A stretch of 64,000 nucleotides of DNA. Source: Mycolicibacterium lutetiense. GTDB taxonomy: Bacteria > Actinomycetota > Actinomycetes > Mycobacteriales > Mycobacteriaceae. The notes beneath the pieces are model-generated. The model was not told the origin of the DNA and did not search any database. It was given only the letters and a program-made list of their open reading frames with translations. Within the stretch, counting starts at the first letter, position 1. The number at the start of each line of letters is the position of its first letter. Position numbers and translations under genes: made by a program. The stretch lies in assembly GCF_017876775.1 (NCBI RefSeq), contig NZ_JAGIOP010000002.1:930001-994000 (forward strand). The letters are read 5' to 3'. Shown one piece after another: positions 55,839 through 64,000 of this stretch.

Positions 55839-56798
55839 ATGGCAAATGCCACCACAAGCCGCGTCGACAGTGATCTGGACGCCCAGAGCCCTGCCGCCGA
55901 CCTCGTGCGCGTGTATCTGAACGGCATTGGCAAAACGGCGTTGCTCAACGCCGCCGATGAAGTAGAACTCGCCAAGCGCATCGAGGCGGGCTTGTACGCC
56001 CAGCACGTGCTCAACACCAAGAAGCGCCTGGGCGAGAACCGCAAACGCGACCTGGCCACCGTCGTCCGCGACGGTGAGGCAGCACGCCGGCACCTGCTGG
56101 AGGCCAACCTCCGCCTCGTGGTGTCGCTGGCCAAGCGCTACACGGGACGCGGCATGCCACTGCTGGACCTGATCCAGGAAGGAAACCTGGGCCTGATCCG
56201 CGCGATGGAGAAGTTCGACTACGCCAAGGGTTTCAAGTTCTCCACCTACGCCACCTGGTGGATCCGGCAGGCCATCACTCGTGGGATGGCGGACCAGAGC
56301 CGCACCATCCGCCTGCCCGTCCACCTGGTGGAGCAGGTCAACAAGCTGGCCCGGATCAAGCGGGAGATGCACCAGAACCTCGGCCGCGAGGCCACCGACG
56401 AGGAACTGGCCGAGGAGTCGGGGATCCCGGTCGAGAAGATCAACGACCTGCTCGAGCACAGCCGCGACCCGGTGAGCCTGGATATGCCGGTCGGCACCGA
56501 CGAGGAAGCCCCGCTGGGCGACTTCATCGAGGACGAGAACGCGATGTCGGCCGAGAACGCCGTCATCTCCGAGCTGCTGCACACCGACATCCGCCACGTG
56601 CTGGCCACGCTCGACGAGCGTGAGCAGCAGGTGATCCGCCTGCGGTTCGGCCTCGACGATGGCCAGCCCCGCACGCTGGATCAGATCGGCAAGCTGTTCG
56701 GTTTGTCTCGCGAGCGGGTCCGCCAGATCGAGCGTGAGGTGATGTCCAAGCTCCGCAACGGCGAGCGGGCCGATCGCCTGCGCTCCTACGCCAGCTAG
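55839..56798 (+). CDS. sigB: RNA polymerase sigma factor SigB
   Basis: The 319-residue principal-like general-stress sigma factor. It lacks the long N-terminal extension of SigA and starts near region 1.2 ([17 protein letters not shown]). Region 2 includes [52 protein letters not shown] and region 4 ends with [28 protein letters not shown] precedes ATG 55839 by seven bases; an upstream ATG at 55809 lies within the promoter start region. Homologue of Rv2710, next to ideR. Confidence 0.96.
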   Translation: MANATTSRVDSDLDAQSPAADLVRVYLNGIGKTALLNAADEVELAKRIEAGLYAQHVLNTKKRLGENRKRDLATVVRDGEAARRHLLEANLRLVVSLAKRYTGRGMPLLDLIQEGNLGLIRAMEKFDYAKGFKFSTYATWWIRQAITRGMADQSRTIRLPVHLVEQVNKLARIKREMHQNLGREATDEELAEESGIPVEKINDLLEHSRDPVSLDMPVGTDEEAPLGDFIEDENAMSAENAVISELLHTDIRHVLATLDEREQQVIRLRFGLDDGQPRTLDQIGKLFGLSRERVRQIEREVMSKLRNGERADRLRSYAS

Positions 56799-56807
56799 AC
56801 CTTTTCC

Positions 56808-56843
56808 CGATACGCCCCGCCGGTTCTCCGGCGGGGCGTATCG
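56808..56843 (+). terminator. Hairpin terminator after sigB
   Basis: A 16-bp perfect stem (56808-56823 with 56828-56843) around a TTCT loop, ten bases after the sigB stop. It is very GC-rich, with no long U-tract after it, as usual for mycobacteria. It should separate sigB from ideR transcription at least partly. Confidence 0.85.
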
Positions 56844-57002
56844 GGCATCCGGGTGTTGCCGGGGCCTCACCAGCCGGTGGCAGGCCGATGTCCTGGGGTT
56901 TCACCTTGTTGTGTGAGGTGCCCGACGCCCCGATGTTGCGCCGCAGTTCAAGCGCTGGGAACGGTAGACTGTGCGGTGACGTTTGGGCTGGGGAAGGCGC
57001 GC

Positions 57003-57692
57003 ATGAACGATCTGGTCGACACCACCGAGATGTACCTGCGGACGATCTACGACCTCGAAGAAGAGGGCGTGGTGCCGTTGCGTGCCCGCATCGCCGAAAG
57101 GCTCGACCAAAGTGGTCCGACGGTCAGCCAGACGGTATCGCGCATGGAACGCGATGGTCTGCTGCATGTCGCGGGCGACCGCCACCTGGAACTGACCGAC
57201 AAGGGCCGCGCCCTCGCTGTTGCCGTGATGCGCAAGCACCGGCTGGCCGAGCGGTTGCTCGTCGATGTGATCGGGTTGCCGTGGGAGGAAGTCCACGCCG
57301 AAGCATGCCGGTGGGAGCACGTGATGAGCGAGGACGTGGAGCGGCGCCTGGTGCAGGTGCTCGACAACCCCACCACCTCGCCGTTCGGCAACCCCATCCC
57401 GGGCCTGTCGGACCTCGGCGTCGGCGCGGCGGGCTACGACGATGTCAGCCTGGTCCGGCTCACCGAACTCCCGGTCGGACTGCCGGTCGCCGTGGTGGTC
57501 CGCCAGCTCACCGAACACGTGCAGGGCGACACCGAGCTCATCAGTCGACTCAAGGATGCCGGCGTGGTGCCGAATGCGCGGGTCACCGTCGAGGCCAACG
57601 ACCACGGTGGCGTGATGATCGTGATCCCGGGGCACGAGCAGGTCGAGCTTCCCCATCACATGGCGCACGCGGTTCGCGTCGAGAAGGTCTAG
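57003..57692 (+). CDS. ideR: Iron-dependent repressor IdeR (DtxR family)
   Basis: A 229-residue iron-activated repressor of siderophore genes and activator of iron storage. The winged HTH occupies about 1-73 (RARIAERLDQSGPTVSQTVSRMERDGLL). All metal ligands are present: primary site Met10, Cys102, Glu105, His106; ancillary site His79, Glu83, His98. The SH3-like domain (about 150-229) follows. ATG 57003 gives the standard length. A TAGACT hexamer at 56965-56970 may be its -10 element. Confidence 0.96.
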   Translation: MNDLVDTTEMYLRTIYDLEEEGVVPLRARIAERLDQSGPTVSQTVSRMERDGLLHVAGDRHLELTDKGRALAVAVMRKHRLAERLLVDVIGLPWEEVHAEACRWEHVMSEDVERRLVQVLDNPTTSPFGNPIPGLSDLGVGAAGYDDVSLVRLTELPVGLPVAVVVRQLTEHVQGDTELISRLKDAGVVPNARVTVEANDHGGVMIVIPGHEQVELPHHMAHAVRVEKV

Positions 57693-57696
57693 CCAC

Positions 57697-58764
57697 TCAC
57701 CCGGCCCTGCGCCGCCACGTCCGTCGAGGCGGCAGCTGCACGCCGAGCTGTTCGGCCAGCCGATAGCCGGTGACCGCCAGCTCGCGGATGCGCTCCGGTC
57801 GCATGCCCGCCTGCAGCGCGGTGTCGAGCATGCCGGCCATCCGGTGCGTCGGCCGCGCCTCCAACGCGGCGTCGAGCGATACCCCGGCCAGCGGCCCGTC
57901 ACCCCGTGCATAAGCGGAAAACGCCAGTAGGACAAGCGCTTCGGCGCGCCACGGGTCGGGCAGATTGCGGGCCAACAGCGCCCACAACGCTTCGGCCTGC
58001 TCGGCGCACTCCCCGACCGCCAGCGCATAGAGCGTGTCGCGGACCCTGGGATCGGACAACCCCACGGCCAACCGCGCCAACTCGGTACCACCGGGTCGAT
58101 CTCCCTCGGCGACCTGCACCGCCGCCCGCATCGCGGCCTCGACATCACCGCGCACCTCGACGTCGGGCCGGGTTTCCGGATACCCGGGCCGCTGCGTCAC
58201 GAGAGCCAACGGGCGCTTCATCGAGTCACGGCCGACCGGATCCGGCCGAATCACCTGCAGCAGCTCATCACGGCTGGCATAGAGCCGACGACCATCCAGC
58301 ACCGCGGCAGCCGCCAGCGGCGAAGCACCCGGGTCATCCACCCACCCCTGTTCGCCACAACCGTCTGCGCAGTGCCAGAACCCCCCGGCAGCCACTTTGT
58401 CCACCACATGCGCGGCGTAGAGCCGGATGCCGTCGGCGGCAAGGGTCTGGTCCAACACCGCTGCCAATTCGCGGTAGCGGTCATCGCACACCCGGCAGTC
58501 CCTACTGTCGCCGTCCACCACCACGGCGATCACCGCGTCCGCTCCGGCCGAAGCCGCGAGGTCGACCAGGTGCTCGACGCGTTCGGTCATGTCATCGGCC
58601 AGATCGGCACGCATGACGCAGCCCATCTCGCCCCGGTCGACGGTGACCAGGACAAGGCTCTTGTGCGGAACGAAGCCGAGCACCGCGGGCAGCGCGGCGA
58701 TCAGCGCACCGGGACGGTTGAGGTGGAAGTCGAACTCGGGCGAGGAAGGCGATGGTGTTGTCAT
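57697..58764 (-). CDS. DUF4192 domain-containing protein (Rv2712c-like)
   Basis: A 355-residue soluble protein of the actinobacterial DUF4192 family. FVPHKSLVLVTVD, ADLADDMTERVEHLVD, the CRVCDDRYREL and GFWHCADGCGEQGWVDDP cysteine-bearing segments, and a C-terminal tetratricopeptide-like helical region (WRAEALVLLAFSAYARGDGPLAGVSLDAALE) are typical. The function is unknown. ATG 58764. Confidence 0.82.
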   Translation of the reverse strand: MTTPSPSSPEFDFHLNRPGALIAALPAVLGFVPHKSLVLVTVDRGEMGCVMRADLADDMTERVEHLVDLAASAGADAVIAVVVDGDSRDCRVCDDRYRELAAVLDQTLAADGIRLYAAHVVDKVAAGGFWHCADGCGEQGWVDDPGASPLAAAAVLDGRRLYASRDELLQVIRPDPVGRDSMKRPLALVTQRPGYPETRPDVEVRGDVEAAMRAAVQVAEGDRPGGTELARLAVGLSDPRVRDTLYALAVGECAEQAEALWALLARNLPDPWRAEALVLLAFSAYARGDGPLAGVSLDAALEARPTHRMAGMLDTALQAGMRPERIRELAVTGYRLAEQLGVQLPPRRTWRRRAG

Positions 58765-58860
58765 GGCCCGACGGTGCCAACGTGCGCCGTCACGAACCGC
58801 CGCCCGAACCGGGCGGTTGCGGCCGGTTGGGGATGAATCCCGCGCTGGGGATAGCCCAGG

Positions 58861-59691
58861 CTACGAGCAGTCGGATCCGGGGGCCGAGGGCGCCGCGTCG
58901 CCGGGACCGCCGGCCTCGGCACGGGCCAGCAACCGGGCGATCCGGTCATCGAAATTCGGCGAATAGGACACATCGTCGTCGCAGCCGCCACCGTCGAGCC
59001 CGCCGACCAACCCGGTCACCGTTGAATCGGAAACCCATGGGGCACCGCTGAAACCGTCGGTCAGGCCCGCACAGGCCAGAGACGGAAACCCCAGCGGTGA
59101 CGACTCGGCCGCACCTCGACAGGCCAGCGGGCTGCCGCCTTCACCCATCGGGTAACCGGTCACCGTCACCGGCGTTCCCGTCGCAGGGGCCGACCCGAGG
59201 GCCAGTCCACCGCCGGCCGCGGACATCAGGCTTGCCCCGGAATCCCCGGTCACCCGCACGATCGCGTAATCGGCTTCGGGATCCTGTTCGGCGAGCCAAC
59301 GTGAGTCCAGATAGACCGTGCTGACGTGCCAGGTGTCACCGGCGCCGGCACCGAAACCAGGCACGAAGGTGGTGTCGACGCCGTCGAGCAGGCAGTGCGC
59401 GGCCGTCAGGATGAGGTCCGCCGACGCGCTCGCCAAGACCGAGCCGCTGCAGGTGTGCGTCGTGGTGTCGCCCAGGAACAACGCCCCCACCCGCCGATCC
59501 GGCGTCACCGATTCGGCACCGGCCTGCGACAACGCGCTGACCGCGGCCGCCGAACTGCTCGGCGCGGCCGACACGGGATGGGCGGCCGCTCCGCTGGTTG
59601 TGGTGCCGGGGAACGTGCAGGCCGCGGTCGCGGCAGCCAGCACGACTGCCGCGACGGTGAACTTCGCCATCCGGGTCCCACGCATCATCAC
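58861..59691 (-). CDS. Trypsin-like serine protease, putative lipoprotein
   Basis: A 276-residue secreted protease. The signal peptide ends in a lipobox-like ATAAC (Cys25); the chymotrypsin-fold triad is His99 (LTAAHC), Asp141 (DYAIVRV) and Ser215 (GFSGAPW, a variant of GDSGGP). Cys pairs (81/100, 191/207) fit S1-family disulfides. Several in-frame starts exist (59691, 59688, 59685, 59670). It lies where M. tuberculosis has sthA, so it is not part of the common order. The substrate is unknown. Confidence 0.85.
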   Translation of the reverse strand: MMMRGTRMAKFTVAAVVLAAATAACTFPGTTTSGAAAHPVSAAPSSSAAAVSALSQAGAESVTPDRRVGALFLGDTTTHTCSGSVLASASADLILTAAHCLLDGVDTTFVPGFGAGAGDTWHVSTVYLDSRWLAEQDPEADYAIVRVTGDSGASLMSAAGGGLALGSAPATGTPVTVTGYPMGEGGSPLACRGAAESSPLGFPSLACAGLTDGFSGAPWVSDSTVTGLVGGLDGGGCDDDVSYSPNFDDRIARLLARAEAGGPGDAAPSAPGSDCS

Positions 59692-59809
59692 GATTTTGCC
59701 CGATCGCGGAGATCACCGCCGGGATGCCTGCCCAGGCCCGGCGTGTTCGAACGCACAGGCGGGGCGGAACGAACCCGCCGACCGGGCATGCGGGACACTA
59801 GATGACACG

Positions 59810-59837
59810 GCGGTAGGCCGTCACCGCGTCCTACCGC
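59810..59837 (+). other. Hairpin upstream of the PAC2 gene
   Basis: GCGGTAGG (59810-59817) and CCTACCGC (59830-59837) form a perfect eight-base stem with a 12-base loop, ending just before the GAGGAG ribosome site (59841-59846). It could be an operator or a leader structure. No known family. Confidence 0.35.
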
Positions 59838-59856
59838 AGCGAGGAGACAAAGCGAG

Positions 59857-60882
59857 ATGACCGACAGCACCGACACCCCCGATCAGCACTACCAGCCCGA
59901 CCAGAGCGGCATGTACGAGCTCGAGTTCCCGGCTCCGCAGCTGTCGTCGTCCGATGGCCGCGGCCCGGTGCTGATCCACGCCTTGGAGGGGTTCTCCGAT
60001 GCCGGCCACGCGATCCGACTGGCCGCCGAGCATCTCAAGGACACCCTCGACACCGAACTGGTGGCCTCCTTCGCCATCGACGAGCTGCTCGACTATCGGT
60101 CGCGCCGGCCGCTGATGACGTTCAAGACCGACCATTTCACCAGCTACGAAGAACCCCAGCTGAACCTGTACGCGCTGCACGACGACGTGGGGACACCGTT
60201 TCTGCTGTTGGCCGGCCTGGAGCCGGACCTGCGGTGGGAACGGTTCATCACTGCGGTGCGACTGCTCGCCGGACAACTGGGCGTGCGACAGGTGATCGGG
60301 CTGGGCACAATTCCGATGGCGGTGCCCCACACCCGCCCGGTCATGCTCACCGCGCACGCCAACAACAAGGACCTGATCGTCGACCACACCCCGTGGGTCG
60401 GCGAAGTCCAGGTCCCGGCGAGCGTTTCCAACCTGCTGGAATTCCGCATGGCCCAGCACGGGCATGAGGTGGTGGGCTACACCGTGCACGTGCCGCACTA
60501 CCTGGCGCAGACGGCCTATCCGCCGGCCGCCGAGGCGCTGCTGGCCGAAGTGGCCCGGACCGGTTCGCTAGAACTGCCGCTGGGCAAACTGTCCGAGGCC
60601 GGGGCCGAGGTGTACAGCAAGATCAACGAGCAGGTCGAGGCCAGCGACGAGGTGGCTCAGGTGGTGACCGGCTTGGAGCGCCAGTACGATGCGTTCGTTG
60701 CCGCACAGGAAAATCGGTCTCTGCTGGCGCGCGACGAGGAACTGCCCAGCGGTGACGAGTTGGGAGCCGAGTTCGAACGGTTCCTCGCCCAGCAGGCCGG
60801 TGACAAGCACAAAGACGACAAGTACAAAGACGGACGGGACGGCTTCGGCGACGGCTTCCCGAACGGCGACAACCACTCATAG
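59857..60882 (+). CDS. PAC2-family protein (Rv2714-like)
   Basis: A 341-residue protein of the proteasome-assembly-chaperone-2-like family (ALEGFSDAGHAIRLAAEHLKD, VASFAIDELLDYRSRRPLM, LLLAGLEPDLRWERFITAVRLLAG, and VPASVSNLLEFRMAQHG). Actinobacterial members are trimeric or similar assemblies of unknown function; the mycobacterial proteasome link is unproven. The C-terminus is helical and then Lys/Asp-rich (DKHKDDKYKDGRDG). ATG 59857. Confidence 0.87.
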   Translation: MTDSTDTPDQHYQPDQSGMYELEFPAPQLSSSDGRGPVLIHALEGFSDAGHAIRLAAEHLKDTLDTELVASFAIDELLDYRSRRPLMTFKTDHFTSYEEPQLNLYALHDDVGTPFLLLAGLEPDLRWERFITAVRLLAGQLGVRQVIGLGTIPMAVPHTRPVMLTAHANNKDLIVDHTPWVGEVQVPASVSNLLEFRMAQHGHEVVGYTVHVPHYLAQTAYPPAAEALLAEVARTGSLELPLGKLSEAGAEVYSKINEQVEASDEVAQVVTGLERQYDAFVAAQENRSLLARDEELPSGDELGAEFERFLAQQAGDKHKDDKYKDGRDGFGDGFPNGDNHS

Positions 60883-60919
60883 GAAGCCCGACGCCGGGCC
60901 GAGGGCGAGGTTGACCAGC

Positions 60920-61942
60920 ATGTCCGAGCGCAAACCCCATCTACGGACCGTTCGCGAGCTCACCCCGACGCTCGAATACCGCACGATCCACGGATATCGG
61001 CGGGCCTTCCGCGTCGCCGGATCCGGTCCGGCGATCCTGCTGATCCACGGCATCGGTGACAACTCCACCACCTGGCACACCGTGCAATCGGCGCTGGCCC
61101 AGCGGTTCACCGTGATCGCCCCGGATCTGCTCGGCCACGGTAGCTCCGACAAGCCCCGAGCGGACTATTCGGTCGCGGCCTACGCCAACGGCATGCGCGA
61201 CCTACTCAGCGTGCTCGACATCGACCGGGTGACCGTGATCGGTCACTCGCTGGGCGGTGGCGTCGCAATGCAGTTCGCCTATCAATTCCCGCAGTTGCTG
61301 GACCGTCTCATCCTCGTGGGCGCCGGTGGAGTCACCAAGGATGTGAATGTGGCGTTGCGGGTCGCCTCACTCCCGATGGGCAGCGAGGCGCTGGCCCTGC
61401 TGAGACTCCCCCTGGTGCTACCGGCATTGCAGCTGTTCGGTCGGGCCGCAGGCACATTGTTGGGCTCAGCCGGGCTCGGCCACGACATTCCGGACATGCT
61501 GCGGGTCCTGGCCGATCTGCCGGAGCCGACGGCGTCGGCGGCATTCGCCCGGACGTTGCGCGCCGTGGTGGACTGGCGTGGCCAGGTCGTGACGATGCTG
61601 GATCGCTGTTACCTGACCGAATCCGTTCCGGTCCAGTTGATCTGGGGTGAACGCGATTCGGTCATCCCCGTCAGCCACGCCCAGATGGCACACGCCGCAA
61701 TGCCCGGTTCCCGGTTGGAGATCTTCTCCGGAGCCGGGCATTTCCCATTCCACAGCGATCCCGACCGCTTCGTCGAGGTCGTCGAACACTTCATCGACTC
61801 GACCGAACCGTCGGTGTACGACCAGGATCGGCTGCGCAGTCTGCTACGCAGCGGCAGAAGCGAATCGGCGATCAGCGGGTCCTTCGACACTCAGCTTGCG
61901 GTACTCGACGCGATGGATGCAGACGAGCGCAGCGCAACCTGA
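60920..61942 (+). CDS. Alpha/beta-fold hydrolase (Rv2715-like)
   Basis: A 340-residue hydrolase: oxyanion HGIGDNSTTW, nucleophile Ser110 in GHSLGG, acid in WGERDSVIP (near 256) and base in GAGHFPF (near 284), plus a cap domain (about 150-225). It resembles the meta-cleavage-product and haloalkane-type hydrolase family; the substrate is unknown. A C-terminal extension (YDQDRLRSLLRSG) is typical of the mycobacterial family. ATG 60920, about 35 bp after the PAC2 gene. Confidence 0.88.
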   Translation: MSERKPHLRTVRELTPTLEYRTIHGYRRAFRVAGSGPAILLIHGIGDNSTTWHTVQSALAQRFTVIAPDLLGHGSSDKPRADYSVAAYANGMRDLLSVLDIDRVTVIGHSLGGGVAMQFAYQFPQLLDRLILVGAGGVTKDVNVALRVASLPMGSEALALLRLPLVLPALQLFGRAAGTLLGSAGLGHDIPDMLRVLADLPEPTASAAFARTLRAVVDWRGQVVTMLDRCYLTESVPVQLIWGERDSVIPVSHAQMAHAAMPGSRLEIFSGAGHFPFHSDPDRFVEVVEHFIDSTEPSVYDQDRLRSLLRSGRSESAISGSFDTQLAVLDAMDADERSAT

Positions 61943-61969
61943 CCGGCGGATGCGACGTAGCATCGAATC

Positions 61970-62656
61970 ATGGCCATCGGCGTCACCGTCTTGCGAGTAT
62001 TCACCGACTCAGACGGCAAGTACGGCAATCCGCTGGGCGTGGTGGACAACAGCACGGTCGCTCCGGCCGATCGCCAGCGGATCGCCACCGAATTGGGCTA
62101 CAGCGAAACGGTATTCATCGATCTTCCGCCGCCGGGCGGCAACTCGGCCACTGCCCACATCTTCACCCCGGTCGCTGAACTGCCCTTCGCCGGGCACCCC
62201 ACAGTCGGCGCATCGTGGTGGCTGCGGGAGACCGGATCTCCGGTCAACACATTGCAGGTGCCGGCCGGGATCATCCAGGTGGAATACGACGGTGATCGCG
62301 CCGTGGTCAATGCCCGCGCCGAGTGGGCACCGGAGTTCGCCATCCACGACTTGTCTTCGGTCGACGAACTAATGGCTGCCGATCCCGATGAATTCGCCGA
62401 TGCCGACGAGAACTACCTGTGGGCCTGGATCGATGAGGCGCACGGCACGCTGCGAGCCAGGTCGTTCGCCCCGCACCTGGGAATCCCCGAAGACGAGGCC
62501 ACCGGTGCCGCGGCGGCACGGTTGACGGACTACCTGAGCCGGGATCTGACGATCATCCAGGGGAAGGGTTCGGTGATCGAGACCCGTTGGAGTCCGGAGG
62601 GCTGGGTTCGTCTCGCCGGCCACGTCGTCAACGACGGCACCACCCGACTGGATTGA
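61970..62656 (+). CDS. PhzF-family isomerase-like protein (Rv2716-like)
   Basis: A 228-residue PhzF/diaminopimelate-epimerase-fold protein. The catalytic glutamate is Glu46 in YSETVFI, and [11 protein letters not shown] (73-83) and the GAAAARL motif are family hallmarks. The fold is shorter than the typical 280 residues, with a compressed second domain. The reaction is unknown. ATG 61970. Confidence 0.85.
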   Translation: MAIGVTVLRVFTDSDGKYGNPLGVVDNSTVAPADRQRIATELGYSETVFIDLPPPGGNSATAHIFTPVAELPFAGHPTVGASWWLRETGSPVNTLQVPAGIIQVEYDGDRAVVNARAEWAPEFAIHDLSSVDELMAADPDEFADADENYLWAWIDEAHGTLRARSFAPHLGIPEDEATGAAAARLTDYLSRDLTIIQGKGSVIETRWSPEGWVRLAGHVVNDGTTRLD

Positions 62657-62657
62657 T

Positions 62658-63116
62658 CTACGCCTCGGCGCCGCGATGCGCCCGCAGCGCCTCGATCTCA
62701 CGTTCGAAGTCCTCAGCCGACGAGAACGACCGGTACACCGAGGCGAATCTCAAGTAGGCGACTTCGTCCAGTTCGCGCAGCGGTCCGAGAATGGCCAGAC
62801 CGACCTCGTTGCTGGGGATCTCTGGCGTGCCCAGACCACGGACAGCGTCCTCGACCTTCTGCGCCAAAACATTGAGTGCATCGTCGTCGACCTGCCTGCC
62901 CTGACAGGACCGGCGCACGCCGCGGATGACTTTCTCCCGACTGAAGGGCTCGGTCACGCCGCTGCGCTTCACCACAGCCAGCACCGCGGTCTCCACGGTG
63001 GTGAACCGGCGTCCGCACTCCGGGCATGATCGCCGGCGCCGGATGGCCTGGCCCTCGTCGGCCTCGCGGGAATCGACCACACGCGAATCAGGATGACGGC
63101 AGAACGGACAATGCAT
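62658..63116 (-). CDS. nrdR: Transcriptional repressor NrdR
   Basis: A 152-residue regulator of ribonucleotide reductase genes. It has a zinc ribbon (Cys3, Cys6, Cys31, Cys34) and an ATP-cone (about 49-139) that senses ATP/dATP. The C-terminal stretch [23 protein letters not shown] is conserved. It is convergent with phzF (1 bp gap). The nitrobindin gene (Rv2717c) expected between them is absent. ATG 63116. Confidence 0.95.
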   Translation of the reverse strand: MHCPFCRHPDSRVVDSREADEGQAIRRRRSCPECGRRFTTVETAVLAVVKRSGVTEPFSREKVIRGVRRSCQGRQVDDDALNVLAQKVEDAVRGLGTPEIPSNEVGLAILGPLRELDEVAYLRFASVYRSFSSAEDFEREIEALRAHRGAEA

Positions 63117-63280
63117 TACCGCTCCTTCGTCATGCCGCCGGACAACTAGTTCGAGCGTCCTTGAGCGTACCCGCGATGCCCACGGCAGACTCACCGCCGG
63201 GTCCAGTGGCATGTAGGTGCTCACTCCGGTGCCGGCCAGTGTGGCTGCCGGCCAGGACGATTCAGCAGACATTGCGCTGC

Positions 63281-63808
63281 TCAGCCAACCGGCGCGAGCA
63301 ACGTCTGCCCGGGGTCGACTGCCGCGGATGCGAGTTGGTTGAGGTCACGAATCTGCTCGACGACCCGGGACACCGGGGCATCCGGGGCGACGCGGCGCGC
63401 CACCTGCTGCAGCGTCTCCCCCGATTTCACCTGCACCACCGCAAGCTCGGTCGGCTCAGGGCTTTCCATCCCCATCACCCCACCGAACTGGGCCACGAGG
63501 CCCAGCCACACCGTGATACCGGCGGCGACCAGGGCCAGCAACACCGTGGTCACCGGCGTGACGGGCCGGCTGCGATGGGATGCACGCGACATCAGCACTC
63601 CGGTTCCGCGGTAGCGGACCGCGCCGGCCGCGGGGCGGACCGGGGCCGGCCGCTGCACCCGGCGCACCGGCCTGGCCGCACCGGTACCGAAGGTGGCGCT
63701 GCCCCTGGTGCCGGCACCACCCCGAACCCGGGCGCGTTGCGGCGGGGACTGCGGCACGGCCCGAGCCGCGCGGGAACGGCTATCGGCGGGGATATCGATG
63801 ATCGCCAT
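63281..63808 (-). CDS. chiZ: LysM cell-wall protein ChiZ-like (Rv2719c)
   Basis: A 175-residue protein: Arg/Pro-rich cytosolic region (1-80), one membrane helix (about 86-109) and an extracytoplasmic LysM domain (about 122-174: [24 protein letters not shown]...[11 protein letters not shown]). M. tuberculosis Rv2719c (ChiZ) is DNA-damage-induced, binds peptidoglycan and halts division. ATG 63808 has AAAGG seven bases upstream; ATG 63853 would add 15 residues and start inside an inverted repeat. Divergent from the expected lexA. Confidence 0.85.
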   Translation of the reverse strand: MAIIDIPADSRSRAARAVPQSPPQRARVRGGAGTRGSATFGTGAARPVRRVQRPAPVRPAAGAVRYRGTGVLMSRASHRSRPVTPVTTVLLALVAAGITVWLGLVAQFGGVMGMESPEPTELAVVQVKSGETLQQVARRVAPDAPVSRVVEQIRDLNQLASAAVDPGQTLLAPVG

Positions 63809-63845
63809 CTGACTGCCTTTCGGTGGGACGGTTTCGCTCTTGTGT

Positions 63846-63871
63846 TCGAACATACTCGCTCAGATGTTCGA
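63846..63871. repeat. Inverted repeat TCGAACAT-N10-ATGTTCGA
   Basis: Eight-base perfect arms (63846-63853, 63864-63871) with a 10-base spacer in the chiZ leader. Each arm contains the SOS-box half-site TCGAAC/GTTCGA but at the wrong spacing (10 instead of 4), so it may bind LexA only weakly, or another factor. Confidence 0.45.
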
Positions 63872-63875
63872 TTGA

Positions 63876-63891
63876 TAGAACATGTGATCGA
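63876..63891. promoter_or_regulatory. Imperfect SOS box
   Basis: TAGAAC-ATGT-GATCGA differs from the mycobacterial LexA consensus TCGAAC-N4-GTTCGA at two positions. It lies between chiZ and the (off-window) divergent lexA, where the shared box is expected. Confidence 0.45.
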
Positions 63892-63902
63892 ACTGTTGCC
63901 AA

Positions 63903-63925
63903 ACGATAGAACAGGGCACCGACAA
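63903..63925 (-). promoter_or_regulatory. RecA-independent DNA-damage (PafBC-type) promoter of chiZ
   Basis: On the minus strand, TTGTCGGTG (63925-63917) is followed after eight bases by TATCGT (63908-63903). This matches the published RecA-NDp consensus (TTGTCRGTG-N8-TAnnnT) recognised with PafBC in mycobacteria. Transcription would start near 63896 and read into chiZ through an 88-base leader. Confidence 0.8.
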
Positions 63926-64000
63926 CCTCGGGCCACCGACCCCTCACGCGACCCGCAACCCGCCGCCACGCGCCCCACCAGCAGACACGCCCGCAACACG

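Overview
The window is high-GC actinobacterial DNA from a mycobacterium, most likely a fast-growing Mycolicibacterium (inferred from gene content; the species is not assigned). From memory of the M. tuberculosis H37Rv map, the backbone follows Rv2670c to Rv2719c in order: zapE, the Rv2671 reductase, Rv2672, aftC, msrB, hemQ-hemY-hemE, Rv2680-Rv2681, dxs, Rv2689c-Rv2690c, ceoB-ceoC, Rv2693c-Rv2699c with dut, cei, suhB, ppgK, sigA, Rv2707-Rv2709, sigB, ideR, Rv2712c, Rv2714-Rv2716, nrdR and chiZ. The window opens inside a PrrB-like histidine kinase that is not at that locus in M. tuberculosis, and ends just before the expected divergent lexA.

The backbone covers heme synthesis by the coproporphyrin branch (hemE, hemY/cgoX, hemQ), isoprenoid precursors (dxs), arabinan assembly (aftC), potassium homeostasis (a KimA-like transporter divergent from the TrkA-type ceoB/ceoC), nucleotide metabolism and control (dut, nrdR), the housekeeping and general-stress sigma factors, iron control (ideR), envelope integrity (cei, the Rv2707-like protein, chiZ) and several small conserved actinobacterial DUF proteins.

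The synteny is broken in several places. About 4 kb at 8.4-12.6 kb, between the Rv2675c-like methyltransferase and msrB, hold an AraC-family regulator, the wreck of an SDR gene, and a tightly overlapped operon of a DUF1214 protein, a sulfotransferase and a TetR regulator. At 21.0-23.7 kb there are an NhaA antiporter with a calcium-loop-like tail and a membrane protein with a degenerate GGDEF domain. About 16 kb at 36.7-53.1 kb, between sigA and the Rv2707 region, form a catabolic or lipid-modifying island: two HSL-type esterases, a Baeyer-Villiger monooxygenase, four SDRs, IclR and TetR regulators, a head-to-head pair of HsaA/acyl-CoA-dehydrogenase-fold oxidoreductases, a WS/DGAT acyltransferase, an acyl-CoA ligase, an MDR alcohol dehydrogenase and a luciferase-like flavin oxidoreductase. 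Its enzyme set resembles the mymA operon (Rv3083-Rv3089) in rearranged form. At 58.9 kb a trypsin-like lipoprotein gene lies where sthA is found in M. tuberculosis.

Readable regulatory signals include two tandem 17-bp palindromes over a leaderless promoter (1.1 kb), palindromes beside TetR-linked operons (12.6 and 52.4 kb), strong hairpin terminators after sigA and sigB, a SigE/SigH-type promoter before sigB, and a RecA-independent DNA-damage (PafBC-type) promoter before chiZ. I saw no tRNA, rRNA, CRISPR array or intact insertion sequence. Nearly all real genes are packed with short gaps or 1-4 bp start/stop overlaps.
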